A stretch of 64,000 nucleotides of DNA from contig NC_052352.1 in the NCBI RefSeq assembly GCF_009727055.1, positions 27,934,507 to 27,998,506 on the forward strand. Reading direction: 5' to 3'. Each line of letters begins with the position of its first letter. The stretch's first letter is position 1. Made by a program: the position numbers and the translations under genes. The notes below the pieces were generated by a model that was not told where the DNA came from, ran no database searches, and worked only from the letters and a program-made list of their open reading frames with translations. This document shows positions 23,548-35,582 of the stretch, piece after piece. This stretch comes from Benincasa hispida (taxonomy: Eukaryota > Streptophyta > Magnoliopsida > Cucurbitales > Cucurbitaceae).

Positions 23548-25506
23548 TGTTGTATTTTATGTCCTAAAACTCGTAGTTTGTAAATTAATAAACATATTCT
23601 TTTTTTTTCGATAAAGTTGTTATTGAAATTGTAATCTTAAATCCAATAAACTAAGGTTCTGAGGCTATTTAATGTAGTTTGAACTTTATGTAGTGACATA
23701 AAGGTGGATCAAGTTCAAATATATAGCCAAAATGGTCTATAGTATATGAATAAGGTTGGGCGCCTTATTCTAGGGACACTATGAATGAGGCCCACTTTGT
23801 AGTTAGTATAGACGATGTGATCCTAAATCGTTCATATAGAGATATGTGAGTGAGGGCATCCTATGCAATGAGTTTGCATAAGACTGAACCATGAAATAAT
23901 CACTTTTTACGTTCTAAATATTATTTTATGTATAAAACTGACTATTTCGTTAATTGATGACCCTAGGTAACTTAATCTTAATCCTGAGCTAACTATGAAC
24001 TTCTGTTCACTCGGAATTATCCTTAGATCTGCATACGTGAGGGTAGCTCATCATCACTGGCCCAATAAGCCTCCCATTTTAGGGGTAAGATCGGGTGGAT
24101 AGTTGGGAACATAGGGTGCAAGACGGAATTCACTACTACCCGTTATAGGGATAGTAGATAGGTTGTTCCCTTTAGTACTGAATCCAGGTCTTGAACAAGG
24201 GGCCCCACCCTCTCCTTGGCCCGAGAGGGATTCGGTTTATAGGTTGGACCTTAAACCAATTGTTCATTAGAGGATCAGTGGAGCTTAAGAAATAAGATGT
24301 AGTCTCGGGGGTAAAAGGATGTTTATGACCCAACCGAGATTACGAACAACCTGTGAAGGATTAGCTTACTAATCATGGTTATATCAAATGGACACAAATA
24401 TATCTATAGTGAGAGGAGTGCAACTACGGGACTATAGTGGAATGACCCGTTAGTTAACGAATGTTGATTAGCTCCATCTAAAGAGTTTAGCCAGCTAATC
24501 TCGGATCGTTGGAGCCCATGATCTATAGGTCCATTAGGTTTCCCTACTAGCTCATATGGAATAAACTTAGAACAGTATGATAGAATGATTTGAATTGTTC
24601 GAATTAGGTGAAGAGAGAGAATTCTACAAGTATATGTAATATAGTGGTCGGATTTTCAGTTTAGAGATACAGCTTTAATATTTAAATATGATTTAAATAT
24701 CAAGAATATGAATACATTCATATTCGGAAGCTCGGAAATAATGGAAATGGTCAAAGATGTAAAAAGTCAAAGAGTTGACTTTTGACTTTGAAAAGTCAAA
24801 ATTTGACCGACCTTATATTCAATTGTGATTTGAATTTTAAGAAAATAAATGCGGATTCATGCTCGGGAGGTCAAAATTAGTCAACAGGGGAAAAATCATA
24901 AAAAAGTCAAAATGTTGACTTTTTGGTCAAAGTTTGACTTTGACCAAATGACTATTTTTCCCTTCGAATAAAGTTAGTGGGAAAATCCAAACTTTTGTTG
25001 GATAATTCCACTAACAAAATAGTGGGCTAGGTGTTGGCTTATAGTGGAGATATTAAGCTCACTTAGATAGTGGATTCTAGATGTTGGGTTTTTATGGATT
25101 TGGATCATGCAAATGTTGCATGGTTTTTTCTATAAAATTGGCTTTTGAATTTGGATAAAATACTTTTGTCATTTTTTGCAAAAATTGGTTTTCATAATTG
25201 GGCTGAAAAACTAAAAACCCAAACCCAAATTCATTCTTATTTTCCATCTCTTTCTCTCTCTGGGGTTTCTTCATCCACCGGGTCCCACAATCCGGTTCTG
25301 AGTCCAGAGGATAGTAAGTCAACTCTAGTAGTGGTTCGGAAGAGTTCGGGTCGAGATTCAGCGAGGAAAAGCGGTTTTTCAGGAGCTTCAAAGGTAAGTT
25401 AATTTACTATTTTTTCCTTCATTTTGCATGCTATTTTCCTTTAAATTAAAAGCAATTAGAGTGTAATTAGGTCCTTATTCCACTGCGTAAGTCTCGTGTT
25501 CCATCA
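23548..25506 (+). mobile_element. solo LTR, type-2 copia family, with perfect target duplication
   Basis: TGTTGTAT...CCATCA, 1959 bases, flanked by AAGCG at 23543-23547 and 25507-25511. Homologous to 62763-64000 and, on the minus strand, 39280-39637. No internal domain is present, so it arose by recombination between two LTRs. It carries a TTGACTTTTTG/GTCAAA-rich segment (24760-24960) and a CT-rich stretch before TGGGGTTTCTTC (25250-25270) typical of an LTR transcription-start area. Confidence 0.9.
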
Positions 25507-25511
25507 AAGCG

Positions 25512-25990
25512 ATGGGGTAAATCGTTTACCATATCGTGTAGCGTTGGTTGCACGATCGCGTAGGCACTAGAGGTAGACGATCATAGTGGGAGCATGCGAT
25601 GCTCGTCGTTTAGTAAAAGGCGCGCGTTAGACGATCGTGTAGTTAGCAAGCTTCATCGCTTAGTTACTACCTATGCGATCGCGCATATGCGATACGGAGG
25701 TGCTAGCTAAGCGATCACTTAGGCAATGGTGCTTCGCGACATCGTAGTCGCTTAGACGATCGCAGAAGGTGGGCATTTTGCAGAGCGTGCTAAGCGTTCT
25801 TGTACTTCAGGCTTCATCGCTTAGTAAAGGTACATGATCGTGTAGTAATAGTTAAATGGTTGTTTGAATTTTTCTATACGATTGTTTAGTCAATGCTAAA
25901 CGATCGTTTAACTCTGGGAGTGCTGGTAAACAATAGAACGAAGGGTTTGTTTTATCGTGTAGACGATCGCGGGGTGCTTAGTACACGATG
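25512..25990. repeat. CGATCG / TTTAG word cluster in copia leader
   Basis: About twenty variants of GACGATCG(T/C)(G/T)TAG(T) and GCGATCGC spread over 480 bases, continuing from 23440-23547 across the solo LTR insertion. Confidence 0.8.
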
Positions 25991-26354
25991 GTAGGAGAAG
26001 CGATGCTTTGTCGAGCGGTTCAAGACCCGGTTTGCCTATATGAACCGGAGACTCCCTGTCTTTGTAATAGTTAGCTTTCCTTTTTGTGTTTTCAATTTCA
26101 CCCGGTTCATCAACTTTGGTTGTTTATACATATGATGTATGATACTTATATGGCAAAGTGTTTGTCATATAGTTAAAACCCACCTTAGGTTGTGCAATTA
26201 TTCATGCATCATATATTATAAATGTTATAATATTGCATGAAAAAATTACTTGAAAGCATGCGCATGCATCATGAAATATAAGAGTTATATTTTGCATGCA
26301 GTGAGCATTATCATGCATCATCCTTTTATTATAAGTGTTTGATGCGTTGTAAAT

Positions 26355-27160
26355 GTGATGCGATTATGACATATGGTTGCGGTGATGAGTTATGCATTGC
26401 ACATGCAAGTTTTCCTAGTAAAATCCAAGTATAAATCTCACTAGGTTTCCTAGTAAGTCTAGGGTCGAACACAGGGACTACTAAGTTACTATGCGACAGT
26501 AAAATTGGTTCCTTTGCGGTGGCAAAAACAAATAAGTTGGTTGGAGTTTTGTTTAAGTATAAATCCTATGTGATGGATTCGAGTAAAGAGTTGATGAAAT
26601 TGAGAATACAATGAGTATGCGATGAACGAGTTGAGAAAGGATTTAGCTAACACTTCCTAAGATTGTGTTCAAATTATGCGATCATGCTATACACACACAA
26701 CAACATGTCATCTCTCAATGTAAATGTCATAGTTCCTATTTCTAGGACGCATGCAATGTATACGATAATGTCGATAGGACTTATGTCTAAGCCTCTATTC
26801 TTGTCTATGCGATGATGAATGATACATACATACACAAGGTGACCGCATACTATCATATCCTATTTCTAGGGTGCATGCGATGCGTAATAGCAAACAGAAT
26901 TTATGTCTAAGTTTCTATCTCTTGCTTATGCGATTCTAATCTGACTCTCTCAAACCTAGATTCTAATCTGACTCTCTCAAGTCTAGATTCTTTCTTTAGA
27001 CTACTCTCTCAAGTATCTCTAAAGGGTGAGTGACGCATACATAAGACAAGATGATCGTAGAAAGTGAAGATTGTAGGTCATGCTAGCTAAGTACTTCTCA
27101 ACCCATTCGAAAATTTAGCTACTCATGCGAAATGTGGAGAGATTGAACAGATGTTGAGAT
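26355..27160 (-). repeat. antisense gypsy (Athila-like) LTR fragment
   Basis: Matches the antisense solo LTR from 30234 and the reverse complement of 56600-57409: the CACATGCAAGTTTTCCTAG word and the AGTACTTCTCAACCCATTCG block are shared. It keeps only about half of the 1.68-kb LTR and stops near 27160. Ends are approximate. Confidence 0.75.
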
Positions 27161-28903
27161 GAAAATTTTTGACCCGTTCCATGATCCGACCCAGCTCGCC
27201 ACTCGCCCTGGGTGTTCGTGCTCCCGACTGTTCGCGACCCGCTCGTTCCGTGGATCCCACCCGCCGCCTGCTCGCGACCCGCAATTTCCGTTCGCCCGAC
27301 CCGCCCACGCTTCCATTGACTGCACTAGCGTGCGTTGACTAGACGGTCTGGACCAGTCGATTTGACCTAGTTGAGCTGGTTTGACCGGTTCAACTTGGTT
27401 TTTGGTGTTTTTGGGCCGGTTCGAGTGGTTTCTGAGCGGTTCCAGATGGTTCAAAGTGTTTGAAGCCGGTTCTGGGAAGCTGGTTTCTGTTTTGTGTAAT
27501 AAATTAGTTATTTGTTTGTTTTTAATGCCAAAATCGGTCCACTTTAGTGTTGTTTACCTATTATGCATGTGACGTGTAATGTTGTTTGATTATGTGTGCA
27601 TATAGTATGGCATATAGTTTTAAAATCTCACCATAGAAAAAGTATATGACATGCATTTGTTATATGTTATAAGTGTTATAAAATATATACTATGCATGCT
27701 TAGTTTTAATATAAGTATTATATTAAAGCATGTTTGATTGAAGGAAACATGTTATAGATGAATGCTCTAGGGTTATAATTGTTATAATTTATTTTATAAT
27801 TGTTATAAAATAACCTAGACTTCTAAAATCTATAACAAAGATAAGATGCATGCTCATTTAGGGTTAACCATCGAGCAAGCCTAATTTTCATAGAAAATAG
27901 GTCGATATCTTGTAAAACCAAAGTTACAAGAAAACTCACCCGACAAGATTTTTGTAAAAAGTCAGATAAGATGACTAAAGTTGAAGGTTCATGGAACACC
28001 TACTACCTGAAAATCGAGCTGGCGTCTGAGTTAGGTTAAAGCGGTTTTATGAGCATGCGTGAGTGGTGTGAGGTAATAAAATTTGTTTATCACCTAGACA
28101 TCATAGGTTAAAATCCAGTATAAAAGTTATACTCGGATGAATCACCTAGACTTAGGATATGTTTAGTTAGTCGAAATGTATCGCTAAGTATTTTATACCC
28201 TAACTGTCTAGAACACTTCAGCTGGAGAGAAGTAATGTACTTTTAGCTCTAGCGTCCCTAAGAGTTCACATCATGAGATTCATGCTTGACTTTGATCTGT
28301 CTTGGGAGCAGACTCCATTCGGAGAGTGTTTGCATGAGTCAATACCAAGGTGAATAGGGGAAGTTATTCATAGTAAGTGGAAAAAGGAACTGTGTTAACA
28401 CATCCTACAATCTCTTTCATTAAGTCGCACCGTGAGATTCCTATAATGCCCTGTATGTCTGCCCTGGAGCGACCTTACCAATCGGAGGGTTGTATTATAG
28501 GATTCGGAACTCCGTGAACTTTAGAAATTGATAGGGTCTCTCAGGTTCGTTTTCATTCTTGTCTTTCTAACTTCAGGAGCATAATGATTCCGATCTTTGA
28601 GGTCTGAAAATGGAGGGTCACACTTACGAGAATTACTAAGTGTTAGTAAATTCTTGACCAAAGTAGCGATAACTGAGTTACTATATGGATAAGAGTTATT
28701 CTGGTGATAGTATCTAGTCAAGATAGTCTTGGTTCAACGGAGGAATAGTCGATCACCCCTCGGTGGAGGTTATTCTAAACCATTGAAATATCGTTGCAAA
28801 ATATAATAATGAAGGGTACATTATTTGTTTTTTTTTGCTAAACTTGATTGAATTTAAAAGATTAATGTTTTTTTTACTAAAAAGGATATATTTTTCTTTT
28901 AGC

Positions 28904-29342
28904 ATGACTAGCTCTTTAGTTCAACTATTAGCTTCTGAAAAACTTAACGGCAACAACTACTAAACATGGAAAACAAATATGAATTCAACACTAGTAATAG
29001 ATGACCTGAGATTTTTCTTAACTGAGGAATGTCCTCAGGCCCCTGTCTCGAAACAAGCACAAGGTAAATATGATTTACTAATTGCTGAAACATGTTTAGT
29101 GGAGTATGATACCTCAACCTGGATATTGGATTCAGGAACCACTAATCATATTTGCTTATCTTTTCAGGAAACTAGTTCCTGGAAAAAGCTTGAAAAAGAC
29201 GAGATCACCCTCAAGGTTGGAACATGAGAGGTTGTCTCGGCCGAAGCAGTGGGAGACTTGAAGTTGTTTTTCAACGAAAGATATATCATACTTAAAGATG
29301 TTTTGTATGCTCCTAAAATGAAACGGAATTTAATATCTATCA
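28904..29342 (+). pseudogene. copia gag-protease remnant with internal deletion
   Basis: Starts at the family Gag ATG (MTSSLVQLLASEKLNG). After a stop at codon 20 the frame continues (DDLRFFLTEECPQAP) and then jumps to the post-zinc-knuckle segment (QGKYDLL) and the protease active-site region, WILDSGTT. Most of Gag including the zinc knuckle is missing, compared with 57568-58440. The remnant stops abruptly after MKRNLISI near 29342, where a second leader-like sequence begins. Confidence 0.85.
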
Positions 29343-31974
29343 CATGTAATCAGATAGATTTTTAACAAGCATGCAACGATTTGGTCAAAGATTCCGTTAA
29401 AGAGTTTAATAGATGATGATCAAAAGTTTTTTCACTATCCAAGGTAAATGTTACTCTTGGGCAAACCTAAAAGTCACTTAGTTAAAATCCTTAGCCGTGT
29501 TTTTTCTAAGTAAGCTAAACCCTAGTTTATAAAATACTCAGTGGGAAGAAGAGGCGTATCAGATATGTCTATGATTCCACTCACGTTTCTCCCTGTATGT
29601 TCACACCGTGAGATTCATGCTTGGCCTCATGGTGCCCAGGATGCATCCCCTTCGAATGGTGTTTGCATGAGTCAATATCAAGGTGAACGGAGAGAGTGTA
29701 TTTTATAGTAAATGGTTGAAGGGTGTGTGTCAACACGTCCTATGGTCTCTGTCATTGGTTCATACTGTGAGATCATTCTGTACGCCCTCGTGTCACCTTC
29801 GGAGCATCCCCCTTCGGATGGGTTTTGTGCAGTTGGTCAATATCAAGGTGAACTCCAAAAATGGATAGGGTCGCTTTATGTTTTACCTCAATCGGATTTT
29901 TTTCCCTTCGGATTGGCCTTTTGGGACAGACCTCTAGGGCTTAAAATGGCGGGTCACACTTACGAGAGATTGTTAAGTAAGTTAATGATCTCTTGGCCAA
30001 ATCAATGATGGCTAGTTGTTATAGGTGCAAGAGTTGTTCTGGTATTAATGACTGGTTGAGAACTTCTCAATTTAGAGGAGGGATAACTAACCTCCCTTCA
30101 GTGGCTTTTGTCTTAAACCTTTGAAGCGTCATTGCGAAACTAGATGTCACACGGGGTTCATGTTAGTTTTGCTAAAACCTAATTGGATGTTGTTTTTGTT
30201 TTACAATGGGTATTTGCTTAAAACCTAACGTAGTGATGCATGGTATATGCGATGAAATAATGGTCTAGAATGCGATGGTGGAATATGCGTTGTGCATGCA
30301 AGTTTTCTTAGCAAGATCCAAGTATAAACCCTACTAAATTTCCTGGTAAGCCCAGATTGAACACAAGGACTAAGGAAACAGTATGCGATGGTAATTTTTG
30401 ATTACTTTGCGATAACAAATAAATCAATGCGTTGGTTGGTATGTAGTTTAAAGTATAAAGTTTATGCGGCGGATTTGAGAAAAGAGTTAATAATACGAAA
30501 GTACAATGAGTATGCAAGGGAACGGGTTGAGATGGGATTTAGCTAACACTTCCTAAGAATGCGTTCATGTTATGCGATCATGCTATACACATAAAACAGC
30601 AAGTCATCTCTCAATGCAAATGCTATAGCTTCTAGTTTTAGAACACATGCGATGTATGCGATGATGTCTATAGGACTTACGTCTAAGCCTCTATTCTTGT
30701 CTATGCGATGATGAATGGCCCACACATACACAAAGCGACTGCATACTACCATAACCTATTTCTAAGGTGCATGTAATGCATGTTGGCAAACAGAGCTTAT
30801 CTCTAAGTCTCTATCTCTTGCTTATGCAGATCTAATCTTGCTTTCTCAAGTCTAGATTCTAACCTAGCTCTCTCAAGTCTTAGGTTCTTTCTTTAGACTC
30901 TCTCTCGAGTAGCTCTAAAGGGGTGATGGACGCAACATAAGACAAAATGATCGCATGCAATGAAGATCCTAGGTCATATTAGCTAAGTACTTATCAACCC
31001 GTTCGAAAGTTTAGTTATTCATGTGTATTGTAAAGAGAGTGAACAGATGTAGAAATGTAGGTTCCATTTTATAAATGAAATCGAAATACAGAATGACAAT
31101 GTGAAATAAAGATAAGGAGCCTGGTAGCAATTTCTTGCTTCCCAAGGCTTTTACACTGTTTTCTCTACTCTGCTCAAAAGATATTATTGTTTTCGCAAGA
31201 GTCGGCCCTCTCTCTGTTTTCCACGCTCTCTGGCACTCCCTCAAGCTAACCAGGACGATCTTCCGATGTCTTCTCTCTTCTCTCGCTTCCGCCTTCTAAG
31301 TATATGAAAAACTATGAACAAGGCTAACTATCTTCTATATGGCTCAGCTGGAATGAAAAATCGAACTCGCCGAACTCCTTTAACGAAGGTGGCCTTCGGT
31401 ATTTATAGAGCTTCAGGGTGAAGAGCTTTTCTCTCAAATGATTGCACTGATGGGATGTCATTAATTCTCTGTCTGATGCGCCGATTAATTGTCACCGAAA
31501 AGTTGAGTGTACTTGCTACAGTGTGTCGTAACGGCTTGTCAACTTAATTCGGAATCGATTTTCATCAGCTTTCTGTTCCATCATGATTTATTGAGCTTTC
31601 ACCTTGATGCGCGGGCTTTATGTGGCCACCTTCTTGAGCGGATCTTCGCAAACGCAAATGATTGCATAGCCTTGTGGTTGCAATCTCTTAATGTGGTCGG
31701 ACGTTAATTTCTCTGGATCGCAATTCCACCTAGCGCCAACGCATTTTCTGCACAAAATACATAAGTTAGTTGTTTTTAATGCGATGGACGCATGCGATCG
31801 AAACGTTATAAACTTAATGCATTTGGACGCAATTTTATATATTTTTACCGTCACAATTCTTCATTATTTTATATCTTTGTGTTGTAATAACGTGCATTTC
31901 TGCCCGTTGTCACGTAGGACAATGTGTTTTTCTTTTCAACAACTCGTTAGTATTTCCATTTAAAGCTTTTAAAA
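29343..31974 (+). other. second copy of copia leader, interrupted by antisense gypsy solo LTR
   Basis: 29440-30228 resembles the leader at 28040-28800 and 49480-50080, with the repeated GTGAGATTCATGCTTGG and TCAATATCAAGGTGAA blocks. It is split by the solo LTR 30234-31912 and resumes at 31918. No coding content. Confidence 0.65.
30234..31912 (-). mobile_element. antisense solo LTR of the Athila-like gypsy family
   Basis: 1679 bases. On the minus strand it begins TGACAACGGGCAGAAATG, matching the starts at 50082 and 55741, and ends ATGCATCA. Flanked by CGTAG at 30229-30233 and 31913-31917, an exact target duplication. No internal genes. The open frames inside are LTR sequence. Confidence 0.93.
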
Positions 31975-33562
31975 ATGACCGATTATTTACAAAGGAAAGA
32001 ATCGTGTGAAACAAATTTCGTGGCAAACGACCTCCATCCCACTACTTTCCAAAAAAGGAGACAAGACAGTAAAAATGATTTATTGGTCTCGGAGACATGT
32101 CTGGTAGAGAATGATGATTCTGCCTGGATCCTCGATTCAGGTGTTACCAATCATGCCAGTTCCTCTTACCAAGGATTTAGTTCCTGGAAAACGTTGCCAC
32201 AGGGAGATATGACTCTTCGAGTCGGAACTGGTGAGGTTGTTTCAGCTGTTGCTGTAGGCAGGCTGAAGTTATTTGTTGACAAGAAACATTATCTATTACT
32301 AGATAATGTTTCTGTAGTTCCTTATATTAAGAGGAACTTAATCTCGGTTTCTTGTCTCATTGAATAAGGCTACACTATCTCCTTTTCTTAGAATAAAGTG
32401 TTTGTTTTCAAGAATGGAATGGAGATTGGTTATGGTTCAATGGAAAATAACTTATATATACTAAGGCCGTTAGTCATAAAAGCCTTGTTTAACTCTGAAA
32501 TGTTCAGTACGACAACAACAGTTAAAAGACCAAAGGTTTCTCCAAAAGAATATGCCCATCTTTTGGCATCTGAGGTTAGGTCACATCAACCTCAATAGGA
32601 TTGAAAAGTTGTTGCAAAGTGGACTTCTAAAAAGTTTAGAAGAAAACTCCTTCCCGATATGTGAATCATGCCTCGAAGGCAAGATGACCAAACGACCTTT
32701 TACTGGAAAATGTTATAGAGCCAAGGAAGCCTTGGAGCTTGTACATTCAAACCTCTGTGGTCCGATAAATGTTAGAGCTCGAAGTGGGTATGAATATTTC
32801 ATCTCTTTCATAGATGATTATTCAAGGTTTGGGTATCTCTTCCTAATGCAACGTAAGTCTGAAGTCCTTGACAAGTTCAAGGAGTATAAGATTGAAGTTA
32901 AAAACTTGTTAGGTAAGAAGATAAAAACACTACGATCTGATCGTGGTGGAGAGTATATAGACCTCCAATTCCAGAACTATATGATAGAACATGGGATTGC
33001 GTCCCAACTCTCGGCCCCTGGTACACCTGAGCAGAATGGTCTATCAGAAAGGAGAAACAGAACCTTGTTGGACATCGTTCAGTCAATGATGAGTTATGCT
33101 TATCTTCCAGACTCGTTTTAGGGTTATGCAGTGCAGACTGCATGTTATATCCTAAACAACGTTCCCTCGAAAAGTGTTTCTGAAACATCTTTTGGGTTAT
33201 GGAGAGGCCATAAAGGTAGTTTACGCCATTTTAGGATTTGGGGCTATCTGGCACATGTGTTAGCGACTAACCCAAAGAAGTTGGAACCGCGTTCGAAGGT
33301 TTGCCTCTTTATAGGCTACCTCAAGGAAATGAAAGGAGGATACTTCTATGATCCGAGTGAGAACAAAGTGTTTGTTTCCACAAATGCTATCTTCTTGGAA
33401 GAAGACCACATGAGGGATCATATGTCACGAAGTAAGCTCATTTTACGTGAGATCTCTAGTGAGACTGAGACTGCTGAGGGTTCAACAAAAGTTGTTGAAC
33501 AGACCGATAGATCAAAAGAGTTGTTGAGGTCGAAATGTCTAGTCAACCAGCTCAAGAGTTGA
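31975..33562 (+). pseudogene. copia pol remnant: protease, GAG-pre-integrase, integrase
   Basis: Protease region with WILDSGVTNH (active-site DSG) ends at a TAA near 32365. After a frameshift, pre-integrase (LRLGHINLNRIEKLL, CESCLEGK) and integrase core follow: HSNLCGP (the expected catalytic Asp of the HSD motif is Asn), FIDDYSRFGY, LRSDRGGEY and the E of LSERRNR. A TAG at 33119-33121 replaces a conserved Trp codon. The gag part is reduced to a short unrelated-looking start. Cut at 33562-33567 by a solo LTR and resuming at 35583. Confidence 0.88.
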
Positions 33563-33567
33563 GACTG

Positions 33568-35577
33568 TGTAACACCCCGCACATTTTTTTTTAATAATAA
33601 TGTAATTTCGGTAACTTTATTATTTGGAATTTTAGTAATTGTTATTAGTTGGAGGGCATTTTTGGAATTTTTGGACTTCAAGTGTAAGTGCGGGAATTTA
33701 ATTGTTGGCATAAAATTATTTAAATTGGAAATTAATGGCAGGAATTAATTTTCTTTTGAAACGGAAAGGAATTTAATAGTATAAAACAGAAAGGAATTAA
33801 ACGTAATTATATTTATTTCCTTTTTTGTTTTATTATTATTATTATTTTATAAAAAGTCAAACCCCACCGCCACTTTTCTTCCTCACGCACCCGCCGACAA
33901 CCCCCCTTCAATTTCTTCTTCCTCCAGCCGAGATCCCAGTCGCTCGCATATGCATAGCCGTGACACCCAGTCGCCGTTCCGTCTACCTAAGGTGGTGTTA
34001 CTTTTATGGGTTTTCTTGAAGATTTTTATTATCCATCAAGTTTTGGCTTCCATTTATTAATACCCATTGTGTTTGGGCCATAGATTCGAGCACTGGTGGA
34101 ATTTTAAGGTAAAAGTGTGTTGTCAGGCATTGCGAAGGATTAAGTTGGGTTCGCAAACGAACTTAAGTTTGAAACTAATTTTGGGCCAAGCAACGTTTTG
34201 GTAAGTATATTAAGCCTTTGAAGGATTAAATTAAAATATAGTTATTAGGTTTTAGGTTCTAACCACTATTATTAAATTGCCTAGGTTGAGGCATTTGTTT
34301 GAAAGATCGAAGGTAGTTTTGGAACAAGCTATACTTTGGGCTTGATTCAAGATTCATCTAAGCGAGGAGAAAGATTAAATTGCTTGCCACTTAGGTGTAA
34401 TTTGAGGTAAGTAATCTTACTACTAGAACTACCCACGGGCCAGACATTAGATGTATGCTAGCATGTTAAATGAAGGTTATGGCAGAATGACAGCATGAAA
34501 GATTGATACTATAACATGATTAAATTATGTTTTGTTACAAGATCCGAATTATTTATTTATGCACATAGACACTTGAATGCTAGTATGAAATGATATGTGC
34601 TTTCATAGTTGTATTTGGTCTGATGATGTTGAGGTATACATGTATATTGTAGAACCATGATGTTGAGGTATATATGTATGTTGTAGAGCCATGATGTTGA
34701 GGTTTATATGTATGTCATAGATTTATATAGTGATGATTATGATGTTGAAACTATACAAATGTCCTTACTGATTAGTCAGATGCCCATAAGATTTTATGTT
34801 TCCTTCGGGATTCACCAATTTGTGGTTCCTTCAGGATTCACCAATTTGTGTTTCCTTTGGGATTCACTAGTTTATATTTCCTTTGGGATTCACCAGTTTG
34901 TATTTCCTTCGGGATTCACCAGTTTGTGTTTTCTTTGGGATTCACCAGTTTGTGTTTCCTTCGGGATTCACCAGTTTATGTTTCCTTTGGGATTCACTAG
35001 TTTGTGTTTCCTTCGGGATTCACCAGAGGTAGGGGCATACTTAACTACAGTAGGATAGGACTTAGTATCCTTTTGTTTCATGTGTATATGTGTCCCTTGA
35101 GGACTAGAGCAGTTTATGTATTTCACCAGAGGTAGGCATCTAGAGGACATAGATGCCTAGCCTAACCCCAATAGTGGGGATACTTACTGAGTATTTTATA
35201 CTCATTCTTTCTCATGTTGTTGTTTCAAGTAAGGGTAGGGACGCACCGGCGAATGACAAGCGGAATCCATGATCGAGCCACTGGGACCAGTTTTTATGCT
35301 TCCGCTCATAAGACAGATTTCCTTTCATGTTTTGCTAAATTTTCAGTTTTGATTTTTGAAACTTATTATTGAGAATTGTTTTTCATACTTATTTATTAAC
35401 CTTTATGATTTATGGGTACCCTATTGTTGTTTTAACATTTGCATTTAATAAAGGACTTTTGAACTTCCCTTATCTAATTGGCATTTATTTCACCATAAAA
35501 GAGTGTCGTTTTAAGTTCCATGCATGCATGTTTTTTTTAACGGCCTAACTTAAGTCCTAGGGAGTTGGGTCATTACA
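33568..35577 (+). mobile_element. solo LTR inserted in copia pol (probable Ty3-gypsy), TSD GACTG
   Basis: TGTAACACCCCGCAC...GGGTCATTACA, 2010 bases, with exact 5-base duplications GACTG at 33563-33567 and 35578-35582. Removing it rejoins copia pol (AAGAGTTGAGACTG to CCTCGACGTAG), matching the uninterrupted copy near 60000-60020. The TGTAACACCCC start is common in plant gypsy LTRs; the family is not proven without an internal domain. Contains a 26-base tandem repeat. Confidence 0.92.
34798..35026 (+). repeat. 26-bp minisatellite, about 8.8 copies, inside the solo LTR
   Basis: Unit close to GTTTCCTTCGGGATTCACCA plus GTTTGT. Copies differ by a few substitutions (TTCGGG/TTTGGG, CCAG/CTAG). Because 26 is not a multiple of three, the open frame through it cycles through all three readings and repeats every 26 residues; it is not evidence for a protein. 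Confidence 0.95.
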
Positions 35578-35582
35578 GACTG

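Larger units (their letters stand above)
23096..28903 (+). other. long untranslated leader of the type-1 copia complex, with nested insertions
   Basis: Leader between the primer-binding site and gag, interrupted by a solo LTR (23548-25506) and an antisense gypsy LTR fragment (about 26355-27160). The rest is non-coding: CGATCG/TTTAG word clusters (23440-23547, 25512-25990), a GC-rich block with repeated GGTTC words (27160-27480), then AT-rich sequence homologous to 48880-50081 (sense) and 43983-45600 (antisense). Confidence 0.65.

Noticed and set aside
25092..25402. 99-codon and 85-codon frames on opposite strands
   Set aside because: Inside the solo LTR 23548-25506, in its transcription-start area; no family recognised.
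25512..25990. Regularly spaced CGATCG repeats considered as a CRISPR-like or satellite array
   Set aside because: Repeats are too short and variable, spacers are not unique, and the context is a plant retrotransposon leader.
26674..26856. Frame repeated at 30570-30752 and 56890-57072 (IDKNRGLD motif)
   Set aside because: It is conserved only because all three are copies of one gypsy LTR; the sense relative to LTR transcription is not constant and substitutions are not codon-biased by eye.
27119..27454. GC-rich frames that could be a host exon
   Set aside because: The block recurs in other copia leaders (48690-48850, and 45655-45720 in reverse) and consists of GGTTC-type words.
34708..35058. 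116-codon frame of Phe/Trp-rich repeats
   Set aside because: Produced by the 26-base minisatellite inside a solo LTR; the same unit appears in three readings.
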